Of a stretch of DNA of 64,000 nucleotides, positions 50,096 to 61,335 are shown piece after piece. The position numbers and the translations under genes were made by a program. The DNA comes from Pseudozyma flocculosa PF-1 (lineage: Eukaryota > Basidiomycota > Ustilaginomycetes > Ustilaginales > Ustilaginaceae): assembly GCF_000417875.1 (NCBI RefSeq), contig NW_006920893.1:331916-395915 (forward strand). Direction: 5' to 3'. The notes under the pieces are model-generated. The model worked only from the letters and a program-made list of their open reading frames with translations. It was not told the DNA's origin and did no database searches. Each line of letters starts with the position of its first letter. The first letter of the stretch is position 1.

Positions 50096-53000
50096 TCCCC
50101 GTGCCGCTGGTGGCCGCGGTGCCGACGCCCGCGTCCTTGATCGTCGCCACAAGGCTCTCGGAAACAGAGCGTCCGGATGCGCCGGCAAGGGGGTTGGCGT
50201 CCGAGGACAAAGCCGCGCCTTTGGCAGACAGCGGCTTGTAGGTGAACGTGGCCGTTGGCTTGTCCTCGACCTTACCGTCAGTGGCGGCATCCTTGCTGCG
50301 GGGCACGACGAATCCCTTGGTGACGACGCTGGCTGGCAACGCGCCTGGGGTCTTGGCCTCGGCGGACGTTGCCTTGGAGGGCACTGGCTTGACGATCGAG
50401 GCCGAAGGGCCGGAAGGATCCGCAGCGGCGGCGTTGGGCGAAACCTCGGCATCGGCGTTGTCCTCGATCGTCTCGAGCTTCGAGAGCTGCTCGTAGGCGC
50501 TGCGCCGGATCGCCTTCCGCAGCGACGGCACCAGCATCTTTTCGTTGTAGGGCAGGCTGGTCTTGGGCTCGCGGTCGAAGCCCGACTTGCTGTCATAGAA
50601 GGAGCCGTAGCCGTAGCCCGCGCCCGGGCTGCGCCGGGACATGCTGATCGAAATAGCAGAGGCCGACGCGCCGCTCCCGCTTGCGGAAGAAGGATCGGCG
50701 CCAGACGGTGAGGCGATCCCAGCCCTGGGTGCGCCCAGCGCAGGGCCACGCATCGGCCGTCCTCCGACCGCACCGCCAGCAGCGAGGAACCGGGCGGGAG
50801 GGGCCACGTTCATGGGAACGGAGCGGCCAAGACCAGCGTCGCCATCGTCTGGCTGGCTCGACTCGGACTCGCGGATCTTGCGCTGCCACGCCGCCCACTT
50901 CTGGTCGTCCTCCTCGTCCAGCTGGTACTTGGACTTGCCTCCCTTCTGCGACTTCGACGTCTTGGGCGACCACAGACTGCGGTGCGAGGGCGCATTGGGC
51001 GCCACGCTGAGCCGGATCTCGGTATCTGCGTCCTCCTTGGCCTTTTTGGCCGAGACGCTTCCGGTGCTGCCGCCGCCGACTGCGCGCGACTTTGAGCCGG
51101 AACGCCCGACGACGTTGCCCGTCGTCGATGGCGAGCCGCTTGAAGGCTGGACCGAGTCGCTGTCAGCCACCATGCTCCGCCTGCCGCGCGAAATACTAGA
51201 GGGTCGGAAGGAGCCGCTGTAGCCGCGGTAGCCGTGGACCGAGGCTGATCCGACGACAAATGGCTCCGAGCCTCCGTCGTTGAAGCCCGCAGCCGTCTCG
51301 GGGACGACGCGGCCGTCGAGCCTGAGAGAAGCGGGATCGAAGCCGGAGTCATCGGCGTGCGCGAGGCTGGTGGCCAGATCCGACATGGCAGATTCCCTCG
51401 CAGCGAGCGCCGAGAACGAAGCAGCTCCGAAGCCCGGCATGTCGTCGACCGAGGCGCTGTCGTCGCGAACCGTGGTCTCGCGGTCGACTTCGTCGTCCCC
51501 TTCGGCATCGTCATCGTCATCCAGGGGAAAGTCGTCGCCCTGACCGCGCACGCGCCCGCTTACACCTCGACGGACGCCGGGCGGCGAGCCGTCCACGGGA
51601 CGCGGCGCTTCAGTGTCCTCTTCCTCGACTGCGTCTGCCTCGTCGTCTTCTGCTTCGTTGTCATCGCCGTTTGCCTGGCTCTCCTCATCAATCTCGAAGA
51701 CGGCCGCTGCGTGCCGGTTCGATTGTGGACGTAGTTGGAAGGGATGGAGGCACGAGCAGATGGTCAGCACAGCCGTTGACGGTCGACACGTGGCGTCGGA
51801 ATACCACCCAACAACCCATTGACTCACCGTCCGTCTCATCCACCAGCTCTCGGCTTCCGTTGGCCACGTCGTCGTCGTCGTCGTCCGCGTCATCCTCGTC
51901 GTCTTCGGAGAGCACATCGTTGTCGACGGTGTCCTCGGCCTCTGCGAATGCAACCTTTTTCTCTGCCGGCCGGTGAGGCTTAGACTCGTTGGCGGTCGAG
52001 CCGGTGGCGTCGGCGGAAGGATTGTCGGTGGCCGACCCGTCGGCGGCGGTGGCAGAAGCACCCAGGACCGCTTTCGCCCGCGAGGCAGGCCCGTTGCCCG
52101 CCCTCGTCGCAGGCTTGAGCGGCTCCGTGTTTGACGGAGGGGGGTTCCTCGGCCGCAGCGTGACCTCGGCCGAAGGCTCGGGCGCAGACTGCGGAGAGAC
52201 CAGCCTGCCGCCGACCTGGGGCGTGTCGGCGTCGGCCGTCTTGCCATCGTCGACGAGGACCGAGGCGGGTGCCTTGGACTTGTATGACGATGCCATGCCC
52301 GGCGGCGCCAGCTGCGAGGGGCCGGGTGCGCGCCCTTGTCGGCCCCGTGACGATGTCTCTGCCGGCGCTGTTGCCGGAGCATTTGCAGGCAGACCGCGCG
52401 GCGGCGGCGATGAGGCCAATTCGCCGGCCTGTAGTGGCGGTCGGCTCGGTCGGCTGCCCGTCTCGGACTCTCTCGCCAATGCGGCCACGCCTCGGCCCCT
52501 GCCGCGATCGGCCATCTCCGCCTCGTCCTCGGTGTTGACGCTCTCGTGGCTGGTCTCGCGCATCCTCTGACTGCGGTCGGAGCGCAGCGTCGCTTCGCCG
52601 CGTCGCGCGAGGGCGTTGTCGCTTTCGTCGTCCGAGTTGTTGTTGGAGTCGACGGTCGAGTTGGCGGTCGAGTTGACGGCCGACGTCATGGCCGAATGGT
52701 CACCCTCTGGATACCGCTCACGCAGCCTCCTCTTGCTGGCCCAGTCCTCGAGCTGCGGCGGGGGGTCGCGGCCGCGCATGGCAAACGAGGCGCTGAGGGC
52801 AGACAGCGATGTCGACATCGAAGCCGGCCTGCCTGCGGAGGACGTGCCCGCGCCATGCGCCGGCGTCGACCTTCGCTCGAATGCGGACGGTGGCAGGTCG
52901 AGGTCGTGGTCATGCTCGTGGTCACCAAGGTCCGGGTAGCCGTGGTGGGGCTGCGGCTGCGACGAGGAGCCGGAAGAGGACAGCGCCCCTGTCGCAGACG

Positions 53001-54488
53001 ATGCGCCGGCTCCGACAAAATCGCGCGAACGGACTGCCTCCGGCGCTGCAACCGAGCTGCCGCGTCCGCGCCCCCTTTCGACGCCATTCAGGTTGCCCTT
53101 GCCGAGCGCCACCGACATGAGCGAGCCTGCGCCTCCGCCAGCCTGCAAGGAAGCCGCAGGCTTGCGTGCACGCGTCGCCTCGAGCAGCGCCTCGGCCTCG
53201 TCCCTAGTCCGCTTCTCGAGGGCCTCCATCTCGCGCCGCTTCTGGCGGACCAGCTCAAAGACCTCGGCCTCGGCCTTGGAGCGGAACTCGCGGAGGCGCT
53301 CGACGGCGGCCGAATCGAGCATCGAGGCGAGCGGGTGGCCGAGGCTGCTCCCAGCCAGCAGCGACATGGACGACGAAGCTGGAACACCGTTGCTCGTGCT
53401 GGCGGCGCCGGCCCCCGCTGATCCAGACGTGGCCCTGGGGGACTGGGGTGGCGAGGTGATGAGGTGTGCGGGCACGGCGGGCAAGGTGTAGGACATGGCG
53501 GCGCTGGGCAGTGGTCCGACCGACGGCCTGCGGTTGCCGCCGATCGAGGGTCGGCCGGGGTTGGACATGTCTGCCACCGGGACGGGCTCGGCGGTCTCTG
53601 CCTGGCTGGACGACGGAGTGGAGGCGTCGCGCTGGACGAGGATGCGGAAGGCAGGCGAGAAGAGGGTGCTCTTGTGCGCCTCTTGAGCCTCTTGGGGGGT
53701 GAGTGCATCGGGCAAGAGCACGACCTGGCCGTCTAGTGGGCGGACAAAGGGTTCGTAGGGGCGGGCGTCTCGGGAGGCGGCACGGACGCTGCTGCTGCTG
53801 CCTGTCGGGACGAGGCCAGACGGCTCGCGGCTGGGTGACTCGGGGGGAGGAGGCGCAGTGCTCGTGGTGGCGGTGGCGGCCGAGGCGGACGAGGAGGAAG
53901 CCGGGAGGAAACCATATGTCCTTGCGGGTCCAGGAGGAGCGGGCTTGGCGGCGCCGTAGACGAGGGTGGAGCAGTTGAGGCAGCGGGTGCAGGTGAGCGT
54001 GAGGCCAGTGTCGGGCAGCGATACGTTTTCGCGGGCGATGAGGTAGGGAAAGGTCTGCAAGACGGAGCGTTGAAAGGGAGGCGGAGGTGGGAATGTGAGA
54101 GCGGGTGAGCGTGCGTGTATGCGGGGATATAGGCCTGGAGATGGACCTAGGTTTCGCTGCCGCTGCAGCTGCCACGGCGGATGGCGAGTGGCAGAAGGGA
54201 CAAGCGATGGCGGTGCAGACTACTCACTACGCGTACGCTGTCGCTGTCGGCGAGCTGTGCGGGTTTGAAGTGGTTGTCGGTGGTTTGGACGGGGTGGTCG
54301 TCGGTGAGACGGAGGCGGACGTTGAGGCACCTGCAGGACCACTCGTGGAGCGGGTATTCGTTGGCGGTTGCGGTCGATGCATTGGAGGGTGTGGTTGTGC
54401 GGGTTGTTGCGGCGGTGGTGTGCTGTGGTGTGGCCGGTGGTGCGGAAAAGGGATCGGCGGCGGTGGTGGTGGTGTCGGAGGGCGGCAT
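50096..54488 (-). CDS. Zinc-ribbon-like, largely disordered protein (partial, 3' end in gap)
   Basis: Exon 1 54488-54228, exon 2 54054-51828, exon 3 from 51706 into the gap at 50096. Introns are 173 nt (phase 0) and 121 nt (phase 1), both with GTGAGT donors. At least 1366 aa are visible. The N-terminus joins a CRC motif (Cys52, Cys54) in YPLHEWSCRCLNVRLRL to CTRCLNC (Cys109, Cys112, Cys115) in ENVSLPDTGLTLTCTRCLNC across intron 1, a plausible zinc-binding module. A short coiled coil lies around AAVERLREFRSKAEAEVFEL and the residues after it. The rest is Ser/Ala/Gly-rich with acidic blocks on both sides of intron 2 and a KKVAFAEAED motif. Near the gap are YNEKMLVPSLRKAIRRSAYE and SVSESLVATIKDAG. 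I do not recognise the family. It is divergent from the gene at 55319. Confidence 0.7.
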
Positions 54489-55318
54489 GGTAGGCGCGGG
54501 GCGGTAGCCGCCAGAAGGAAAGGCGGGCGATGGGCAGGGGCGTCGGATGCTGTTGCGCTATTGGACGAGGTCTGCGCCAAGTAGGTGTGCGTGAAGGCCG
54601 GAGTGGACGTGACAGAGACGCCTGGCTGAGCGCTTGGCGTGTATGGGCCCTTGAATGCGGCGGGGGGGGGTCAAGGTGATGGGTTGCCGCCCGACGTCGC
54701 TCTTGGTCCGGCGCGGATGCAGAGAAGCGGCGTGGTGGGTGTACGAGGAACGCCGCGCGATGCGATGATGGACGACGCGGGCGACGGCGTGATGGCGGTG
54801 GTGGTGGGTGGTGGTGATGGTGGTGGTGGTGGGTGGTGGGAGTGCAAAGTGGCCCGAAGAAAGCGTGACGACAGGCGGGGGCTGCGCCCGACGCCCTGGG
54901 TCCTGGGCCTGCTGGCCAAACGGGAAAAAAAGCGAGGCCGGCAGAGATAGACAGGGCCTGGCTCGAGCGAGCGAGCGGGCGGGCGAGGAACCCTGACTCG
55001 AGCCTGAGCCCTGAGCCCTGAGCCCTGAGGCCTGGCTGGTTGGCCTGGCTTGGCTGCTTGGCTGCCCGGCTGCCCGCCTGCCAGACGAACCCTAGCCTGC
55101 CTTTCCGCGCGGCTGACTGGCAGGGCGCTGTCGAGGCCTGGCCTGGCTGCACCTTCGGCTCACCTCTCATCCCTGTCACTCTGGCTCCTCGCCTGGCCAA
55201 CACCGCCACCACTACTACTACTACCACCACCACCAACCAGATCACACCCAGCTCACCGCTGCGCCGCCGTCGTCGAAACTACCCTCACGCCCGCTCCCAC
55301 AACAGCCAGCCGCCCACC
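54489..55318. promoter_or_regulatory. Divergent upstream region with GGT and CTGAGCC repeats
   Basis: 830 bp between outward-facing starts. GGTGGTG repeats lie at 54,795-54,840 and a 7-bp CTGAGCC repeat (about 3.5 units) at 55004-55028, followed by GGCTGCCCGGCTGCCCG-type DNA. No TATA box is obvious and no extra gene is supported. Confidence 0.5.
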
Positions 55319-56220
55319 ATGCAAATCAAGGGTACCTACGACGTCGTCCTCGTCCCTCTCGTCCTCCCCACCGCCTACCTCGTCCAGACCTTGCCCCCCT
55401 CGATCCGCTCCATCCAACCCTCGCCCTTTATCCCCTTTACAAGTCAGCAAATCGCCGCCCTCGGCATCGACGCCACCGACTTTGACCCCGACACACACCA
55501 CCCCGTCATGCTCGAGCTGGGCTACCAGCACTCGACCGGCCCACCGCCCTTTGGCCTCAACTTCCAAGAGGCCAAGCTCGAGATCCTCGGCATGCGCCAC
55601 CCGCACGCCCCCTCGGCATCCCGCCAGGGCTACGTCTTCAAGCAGCACATCCTGTTTGACTCGTTTGTGCTCAACCTCTCGTCCAACTGGCTAGCCGGCC
55701 TCCGCTCCGCCCGCACCACCTTCTCTCCCAAACAGTCGCCCGCATCCTACCCCGCATCGCACCAGGGCACGCTGCACTACAATGTCGAAAACTTTGTCGA
55801 GGCCACGTTTGAACGCACCACCGACGACACGCAGGAGACGGCGGCCGCCGCTGAGCTCATCCGGTGGGCGGGCAGGCCATGGTACGGCGCAAGGACGCCC
55901 AGAGCCACCTTGACCCAAGTGAGTCCACCCGATGCCTTGCCCCGGTCGTTTTAATCATGCGCTGTTGGCGTATGCTGACCTATCATCGTCGATTCGCTCC
56001 CCGCTAGTTCAACTTTGATCTGTCGACGCAGGCGTTTGAGCCGGTGGGCTACGAGGGCGTGGTGAGGATGCGGCCCGAGGCGTTTCTGGACGCGTCGGCA
56101 TCGTCGCAGGGCGTCGAGGGGCTGTCTGGTGCGGAATGGATCGAGATGGACAAGGTGCGGGCATGGCGCTTCAAGGCAAGCTTTGCCAGCGAGGACTCGA
56201 AGGTGACAGATCGGGCCTGA
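55319..56220 (+). CDS. Uncharacterised protein, possible acetoacetate-decarboxylase-like fold (two exons)
   Basis: Exons 55319-55918 and 56008-56220 give about 270 aa. The 89-nt intron has a GTGAGT donor and a CGCTAG acceptor, phase 0. The ATG has a CACCATGC context. The sequence reads like a soluble folded protein: YDVVLVPLVLPTAYLVQTLP, HHPVMLELGYQHSTGPPPFG, LNFQEAKLEILGMRHPH, RQGYVFKQHILFDSFVLNLS and AGRPWYGARTPRATLTQFNF. The early arrangement (VLPTAYLVQTLPPSI, then PVMLELGYQ, then EAKLEI) recalls acetoacetate-decarboxylase-like/DUF2071-type proteins, but I cannot confirm the family. No signal peptide is evident. It is in tandem with the RWD-domain gene. Confidence 0.7.
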
Positions 56221-56806
56221 GTCGGTCGGTCTGGTCGGGTCGATGACGGCGAGATGGCGCGTGTGCGCGTGAGGATGATGACGACGACGGCAGTGCTTGG
56301 GATGGATGGATGCAAGAGTCTTGCTCTTTTGGCGCTCTCGCCCTTGGTCGAGCGGATGCTTGTAGATTGGCATGGGTTGGGTGTGCTGGCGACGCTCTTG
56401 GGATCGACGGTGAGGGGGAGACCACGAGGGCCAGACGGCGTCGAGCGTCGAGCGGCGGAGCGTTTGGCAGGAGGGCCACCACCCGTTGCCTCCACATGTC
56501 CGACTTCCGAGGCCGCCAGTGGCGCTGCAGCCGACCTCGCAGCTGGCTGTTGCAGCAAACTGCCGGGCCTTGTTGGGGTTGCATCCCCTCGTCGCTCGCC
56601 GCTCGCCACTCCTGCAACCCATCACCTGCCTTGCCTTGCCACCGCCTCGCACCCACGCACAAACGCACCGCCGCTCTCCGTCCAGACGGATCCAACCGCA
56701 CACCGCTCGGACATCACGGCATCCCGCTCGCTCTGATCTTGCAATCAACCCGCCACTCCAGCTCAACCAACGGGCAGCGCAAGAGAGCCAAAACCATCGA
56801 CCGGCC
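56221..56806. other. Intergenic region upstream of the RWD-domain gene
   Basis: 586 bp. Frames on both strands are open but translate to low-complexity sequence. The last 150 bp form the likely promoter and leader of the gene at 56807. No TATA box is recognised. Confidence 0.5.
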
Positions 56807-58481
56807 ATGCCGCCCTGGCACGCCGTGCGGGAAGACCTCTCGCTCCTCCACAGCTCCACCACATCCTCGGAGCTGCAATACACGGGCGCGTCCGAACACA
56901 GCTCGCTCTTGCACCGCATCTTTTCCCCCGACGCCGACGATGCCGAGTCCATCCCGACAGACGAGCAAGAGGCAAAGGCGATCCAGGCCATTCCGCAGAT
57001 CGACCTGTCGCTCCGCCTCTCGACCCAGCCACAGTGCTGGATGAACGTCTTTGTCCCCCTCTCGCCGACATCGGAACGCACAGCTTCCTCCTCGGACCCA
57101 CGCGACGACGCTGAGGATAAGGCATGGTCCGTCGAGGTCTCGGCGCCCAATTCTGACAGGCACAGGCTCCAGGAGTTGCAGGATGGGGTGCGGCAAAGGC
57201 ACAAAGAGGTGGTAGATGAGATCGAGTCCCAGGGAGGTCTCGGCGTGGGGATATGGACCCTCTGGATGGATGCAAAGGACCTCGCTACAAACACTCTCGC
57301 GGCAGACGGCCATCAGACGGAGCCTCAAGCGACAGCGGCCAGCGGTGAGGCAACAGCCACAGCAACGGCCGGCGACAGCGGCGATGGCGACGCACAACAA
57401 GACGGTCAAAACGGCATAGAGATGAAGAGGTCCATCTTCTGGTCCCGTAAGTCCATCGAGTACCCTTGCTCTTGCTCTGCTCTGGTCCGCCCCGCCAAGG
57501 CGTCACTCACCCACCGCCTCCTCGATCCGCACGTCCTTGCTCCCCTTGCAGACCACCTGATAGCCCCTTCGAAGCGCAAGGATTTCACATCCCTCTGCTC
57601 CGAGCTCGACGTCTGGGGCCTCGTCAAGATCGGGTGCGTCGCCTCCCCCTCCCTTGCCCCGAACACTCCGCCCGACGTCGGCGTCGCCGCTGTCCGCACT
57701 CGTCCTGACTTCCTCTTCTGCTTGACATCCTCGTGTGCCAACGACCCGAACCAGATACCCGGGCTACCTCATCTTTGAAGGTCCGATAGAGGGTGTCGAG
57801 GAGATGGAACGACGCGTAAAGGTGTGCACCTCGCTCGGCCTCAGGTCCCGGATCGATGTTGGGTCGGGTCGGGGTGGCGTCGACAACGCGACTTCTGACG
57901 TGTCTTCCAGTCTGTCTGCACACCCATCCACCCACCCACCACGACAGGGCATGCAATGGCACGCTCTAACACTACGATCAACACACACCTTCCTCTTCCC
58001 CTCCCCCTCCCCCTCCCTTCCTGGCGCTTCAGATGGGACACGAGGCGAGGTGAGACGGGAAGCGATCCGCACCTCGCCACTCTCGCGCGGCCACGCCGCC
58101 AACCACAATGCGGGCAAGGACGCGCAGGAAAAGGTACGGACGGGGTACGAGGAGGTCGAGAGCGTCGGCGAAATCGTACAGAGGTACGTTGTTGCGCCCC
58201 CCCTTTTCTTCTTCTTCTTCTTCACCTGGCAGCAAGGCAAGCCTTGAAGGGGGGTTCCGTCGACTTCCTCGCAATCGCACCGGCAAGAAGGAAGGGCTGA
58301 TTCCTTGGCCGCCTTTCATCCCCTCCGCCCTGTTATCCCTTGGCCCTTTTTGCCGTCTCGTTCGTTTCATCCCTGCCGACTCCCCTCGTACGCATCCAGA
58401 CTGAGGTGCATCGACATGGACGAGGCTGAAATCGTCCAGAGCCTCGGCATCCGCACGGCCAAGGGATCAGGGCTGGCCTGA
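56807..58481 (+). CDS. RWD-domain protein related to RWDD2 (five exons)
   Basis: Exons 56807-57446, 57552-57633, 57755-57821, 57948-58183 and 58400-58481 give about 368 aa. Introns are 105, 121, 126 and 216 nt with phases 1, 2, 0 and 2. The early part includes LSLRLSTQPQCWMNVFVPLS, a segment HKEVVDEIESQGGLGVGIWT and LWMDAKDL, and a low-complexity Ala/Thr/Gly stretch. The later exons join to YPGYLIFEGPIEGVEEMERR, then GMQWHALTLRSTHTF. That is the arrangement of the RWDD2 (RWD plus DUF1115) family, where a Pro-Gly-hydrophobic-Glu-Gly strand is followed by a W-containing segment. The end, RLRCIDMDEAEIVQSLGIRT, also fits. Biochemical role of the family is poorly known. Exon calls rest on phase and motif continuity. 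Confidence 0.75.
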
Positions 58482-58751
58482 CACGCGGCCGTCGGACCGG
58501 ACCGTCGCATGCACGATCGTAAAGCAAACCAGGGCAAACCAGGGCAAATAACGCACCTGGGACGCACGAGGTCGCCAACAAGAGAGGGTGGGGCTGTAGA
58601 AGCAGATGCAGCAAAAGGAGCGTGTGTATGTATTACCGCGCCGATGTCGCGGGCCCGTCGATCCTCTCTATCCTCGTCCGCGCCGTCCTCTATCTGTCCG
58701 ACTTCGTGAACAAGACGCGTCGAGAAGCGCGAGACCCCCGAGGGCGGCAGT

Positions 58752-61335
58752 CTAAAGGCCCCGATACTCGGTCACGATGGCCGCCATTCGCACCGCTTGA
58801 CCTGCGTAGCGGGGCGGGGTGGGAGCGTGAGGGCGTGCAGGAGAAGACGGGAGAGTCAGCCAGCCGGTCGTCGTTGCCACAGGGTGTGGAGAGGGAAACG
58901 AGATGAGAGCGGAGGACGAGGAAGACGAGGTACACGTACCGTCGGTGAATTCCGTCAGGCATTCGTCGTTCGAGTAGCTGTGTGGAAAAAGAGGACGGAC
59001 GATGTCGGTGTCTTTGCGTCAGCGGTGAGTGGGCGGGCGGGGCGGGCGAACAACGTCACCGCGTTGGCATCGAGTCGGCCGGATGAAAGGACAATACGCA
59101 CTCCATGTAGCTGGCAACAGTGCGGGGCGGGGCGAAGAGAGCAGAAAAGGGAGGGTCAGCAAGATGCGTGGCGAGAGAGGAGACCAACCGCCGAACGGAC
59201 TCACTTGTGGATGCTGTCGACTCCGCCGCCGGGGCAGCCTGGTGTGCGGCAGGACCGAGGGTGAGGGCGATGGCGGGATGTCAGCTGGCGGCTTCAAGAA
59301 TGAGATTCGGCAGGCGGGCCGAGACAAGGATGCCGGCTTGCTGGCTTGCTGGCTGACTAGCACTACTCACTGTCCTGCCGAGCGGGACAGCCGCTGGTGG
59401 CCTGGCTCTGGGGCGGGGTGTCGTCGACCAGGTCGCCCGGCGCGGCGCAGCCTATCCATCCACGATCCGATCGGATCCGATCCGAGCGGACGACGCAGCA
59501 AGAGACGGGGCAAGGAAGGAGAAGCTCGTCAGTCGATGCGCTCGCACCTGATCTCACCGTTCCGTTCGGGGCGGCCGACACTCACCTCCTTGGAAAACAT
59601 GGTAGAGACCGAGCCAGTGTCCGACCTCGTGGGTGGCTGTCTTTCCCATATTGTACCCCAGCTCGTTGCCACCGGGCACCGTCGAGTACTGGAACACGAC
59701 GCCGTCCTGCTTGAGGGCGTCGCGCGCGTCCCACGGAAACGTGGCGTACCCAAGCAGGTTGTTTGAGAAATTGACGCTGTACAAATTGAGCACCTTTTCA
59801 TCGCCGCGGTGGTTGGCGTTCTTGAGCTCGTCCTGCTGCGTGCTGCCCGGCGCCACGTTGCGGAACCAGTCAGCATTGTCGACGTAGTTTGTCGCGTTGA
59901 GCGCGAATTGGAAGCCGTACTTGGAGTCTGCGGTCCGGGGAGGCGGGAGATGTTGTGATGGTCGTCAGTATTCAGATCAGTCGGTGGCTCCATACTGCAG
60001 GGACCACGGGGGGCGGGGCCTGCTGCGCTGCGCTGCACGGCACCTACAGTCAGAGTTGAGCACGTCGACCTGCTGATTGATCTGGGACGAGGTGAGGTTA
60101 CCCTCCTTGCCATCGTGCACGACGTGGAAGACGACGTCGACGCTCTTTTTGGCGTCGGCGAGGATCTGGGCGTTGGTGAGCGAGCGGCCCTTGTCCTCGC
60201 GGCTCTCGCGCAGCTTGGTCAGCCGCTTCTTCTCCTTCTGCACCAGCGCCAGCGTCAGGGTGTCGATCGTCTTGTTCTTGTTCTCGGGCTGCGCGCAGAA
60301 ACGCGTGCGCGGGATCAGCGCTCCCCGCAGCGAGGACAGGTTCGCCGACGCTGGAGCCTGAGCCTGGGCCGTCGCGTTCGACGCCGTTGACGCGGTCGAG
60401 GGGAGCTGGGTGGACGAGGAAGAGGACGTGGTGTTGGCGCTCGCGCTGTGGTTCGAGGCGAGGCTCGACGTCGAGTTGAAGACCGTGGCGGGGAAGTTGG
60501 CCGACGAGGGACGCGACGGCGCCTCGTCCGCCTCTGGCTCGGCCTCGTCATCGGCATCTTCGGCGGCATCGTCAGCCAGGTTGGCCAGCGGAGCGGCAGC
60601 AGCGGCTGCGGTGGCTGCACCCGCACCTGCCGCTGACCCAGCGACGGCGGCCTTTGGGAGCTTGGTCTCTCCCGCGCCCTTGGCTGTCGGCTGGACGAGG
60701 CCGTTCATCCCCTTCTTGCCTTCGCCGGCCTTTTTGACGTCGTCGTGCGACTTGCTCATGCCCTTGGTCGTCGCCTTGGCCTTGCCGTGTTTGTCGTCCT
60801 GGCCACGGTCCTCGCCTTTGCTCTTGCCCTTGGCCGTCGTGGCGGCGGTGCTCGACCTGTCCTTTCCTTTTCCTTTTCCGCTCTGCGTGTCCGTATCCGT
60901 GTCCATGCCCCTGTGCCTGCTCTTTCCCTTTGTCAACTTCTTCTCGCCTGCGTCCTTGCTCTTGGCGCCGCCCTTCTCGCTCTGGCCCTTGCTCTGGCCC
61001 TTCTTGTCCGCCTTTGACTCGCCGGCCTTTTTCTTTTCTTCCCTTGGCGGCTCCGTCTGCAGCTTGATGGGTCCGCCGCTGCCGTGCGAGATCATCATCA
61101 TCAGCTGCTGACGCTGCTGATCCTCGCTGGGAGCAGCCGTAGAGGCAGCGGCCTGGCTCGCAGCGCGAGAAGGGTCCGAGGCGGGGATGGTCTCGGTGCC
61201 GGGAGCATTTCCGCTGCGGGACGCGAGGTCGCTCTGGGGCTGGGCGTGGTCAGAGATGGGCCGGGCGACGGTGCTGTGATGGGCGACGAGCACCGAGAGC
61301 GTCACGAGGGTGGCAAACGAGCGCGAGAGCTGCAT
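58752..61335 (-). CDS. Secreted M43-family (pappalysin-like) metalloprotease, seven exons with a 9-nt microexon
   Basis: Exons 61335-60048, 59927-59586, 59451-59371, 59238-59205, 59110-59102, 58977-58940 and 58801-58752 give about 613 aa. Introns are 120, 134, 132, 94, 124 and 138 nt. The protein starts with a signal peptide (MQLSRSFATLVTLSVLVAHH), followed by a long Lys/Ser/Gly-rich segment (about 100-230) and an Ala/Ser-rich linker. The protease domain begins near KSVDVVFHVVHDGKEGNLTS. The zinc motif is HEVGHWLGLYH at 529-539. Downstream, GGCAAPGDLVDDTPPQSQAT and SCPGGGVDSIHNYMDYSNDE (Met-turn region) match family M43B. It ends FTDGQAVRMAAIVTEYRGL. The last five exons are 9-81 nt and only make sense when joined in this way. 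A secreted digestive or host-interaction role is inferred. Confidence 0.88.

Noticed and set aside
49128..50711. Long frames on several strands across the 497-N gap
   Set aside because: They are open only because N has no stop codons. The coding strand is set by HD-domain motifs on the minus strand.
52546..53421. 291-aa plus-strand frame
   Set aside because: Antisense to exon 2 of the zinc-ribbon-like gene. Arg/Gly/Val-rich with no motif.
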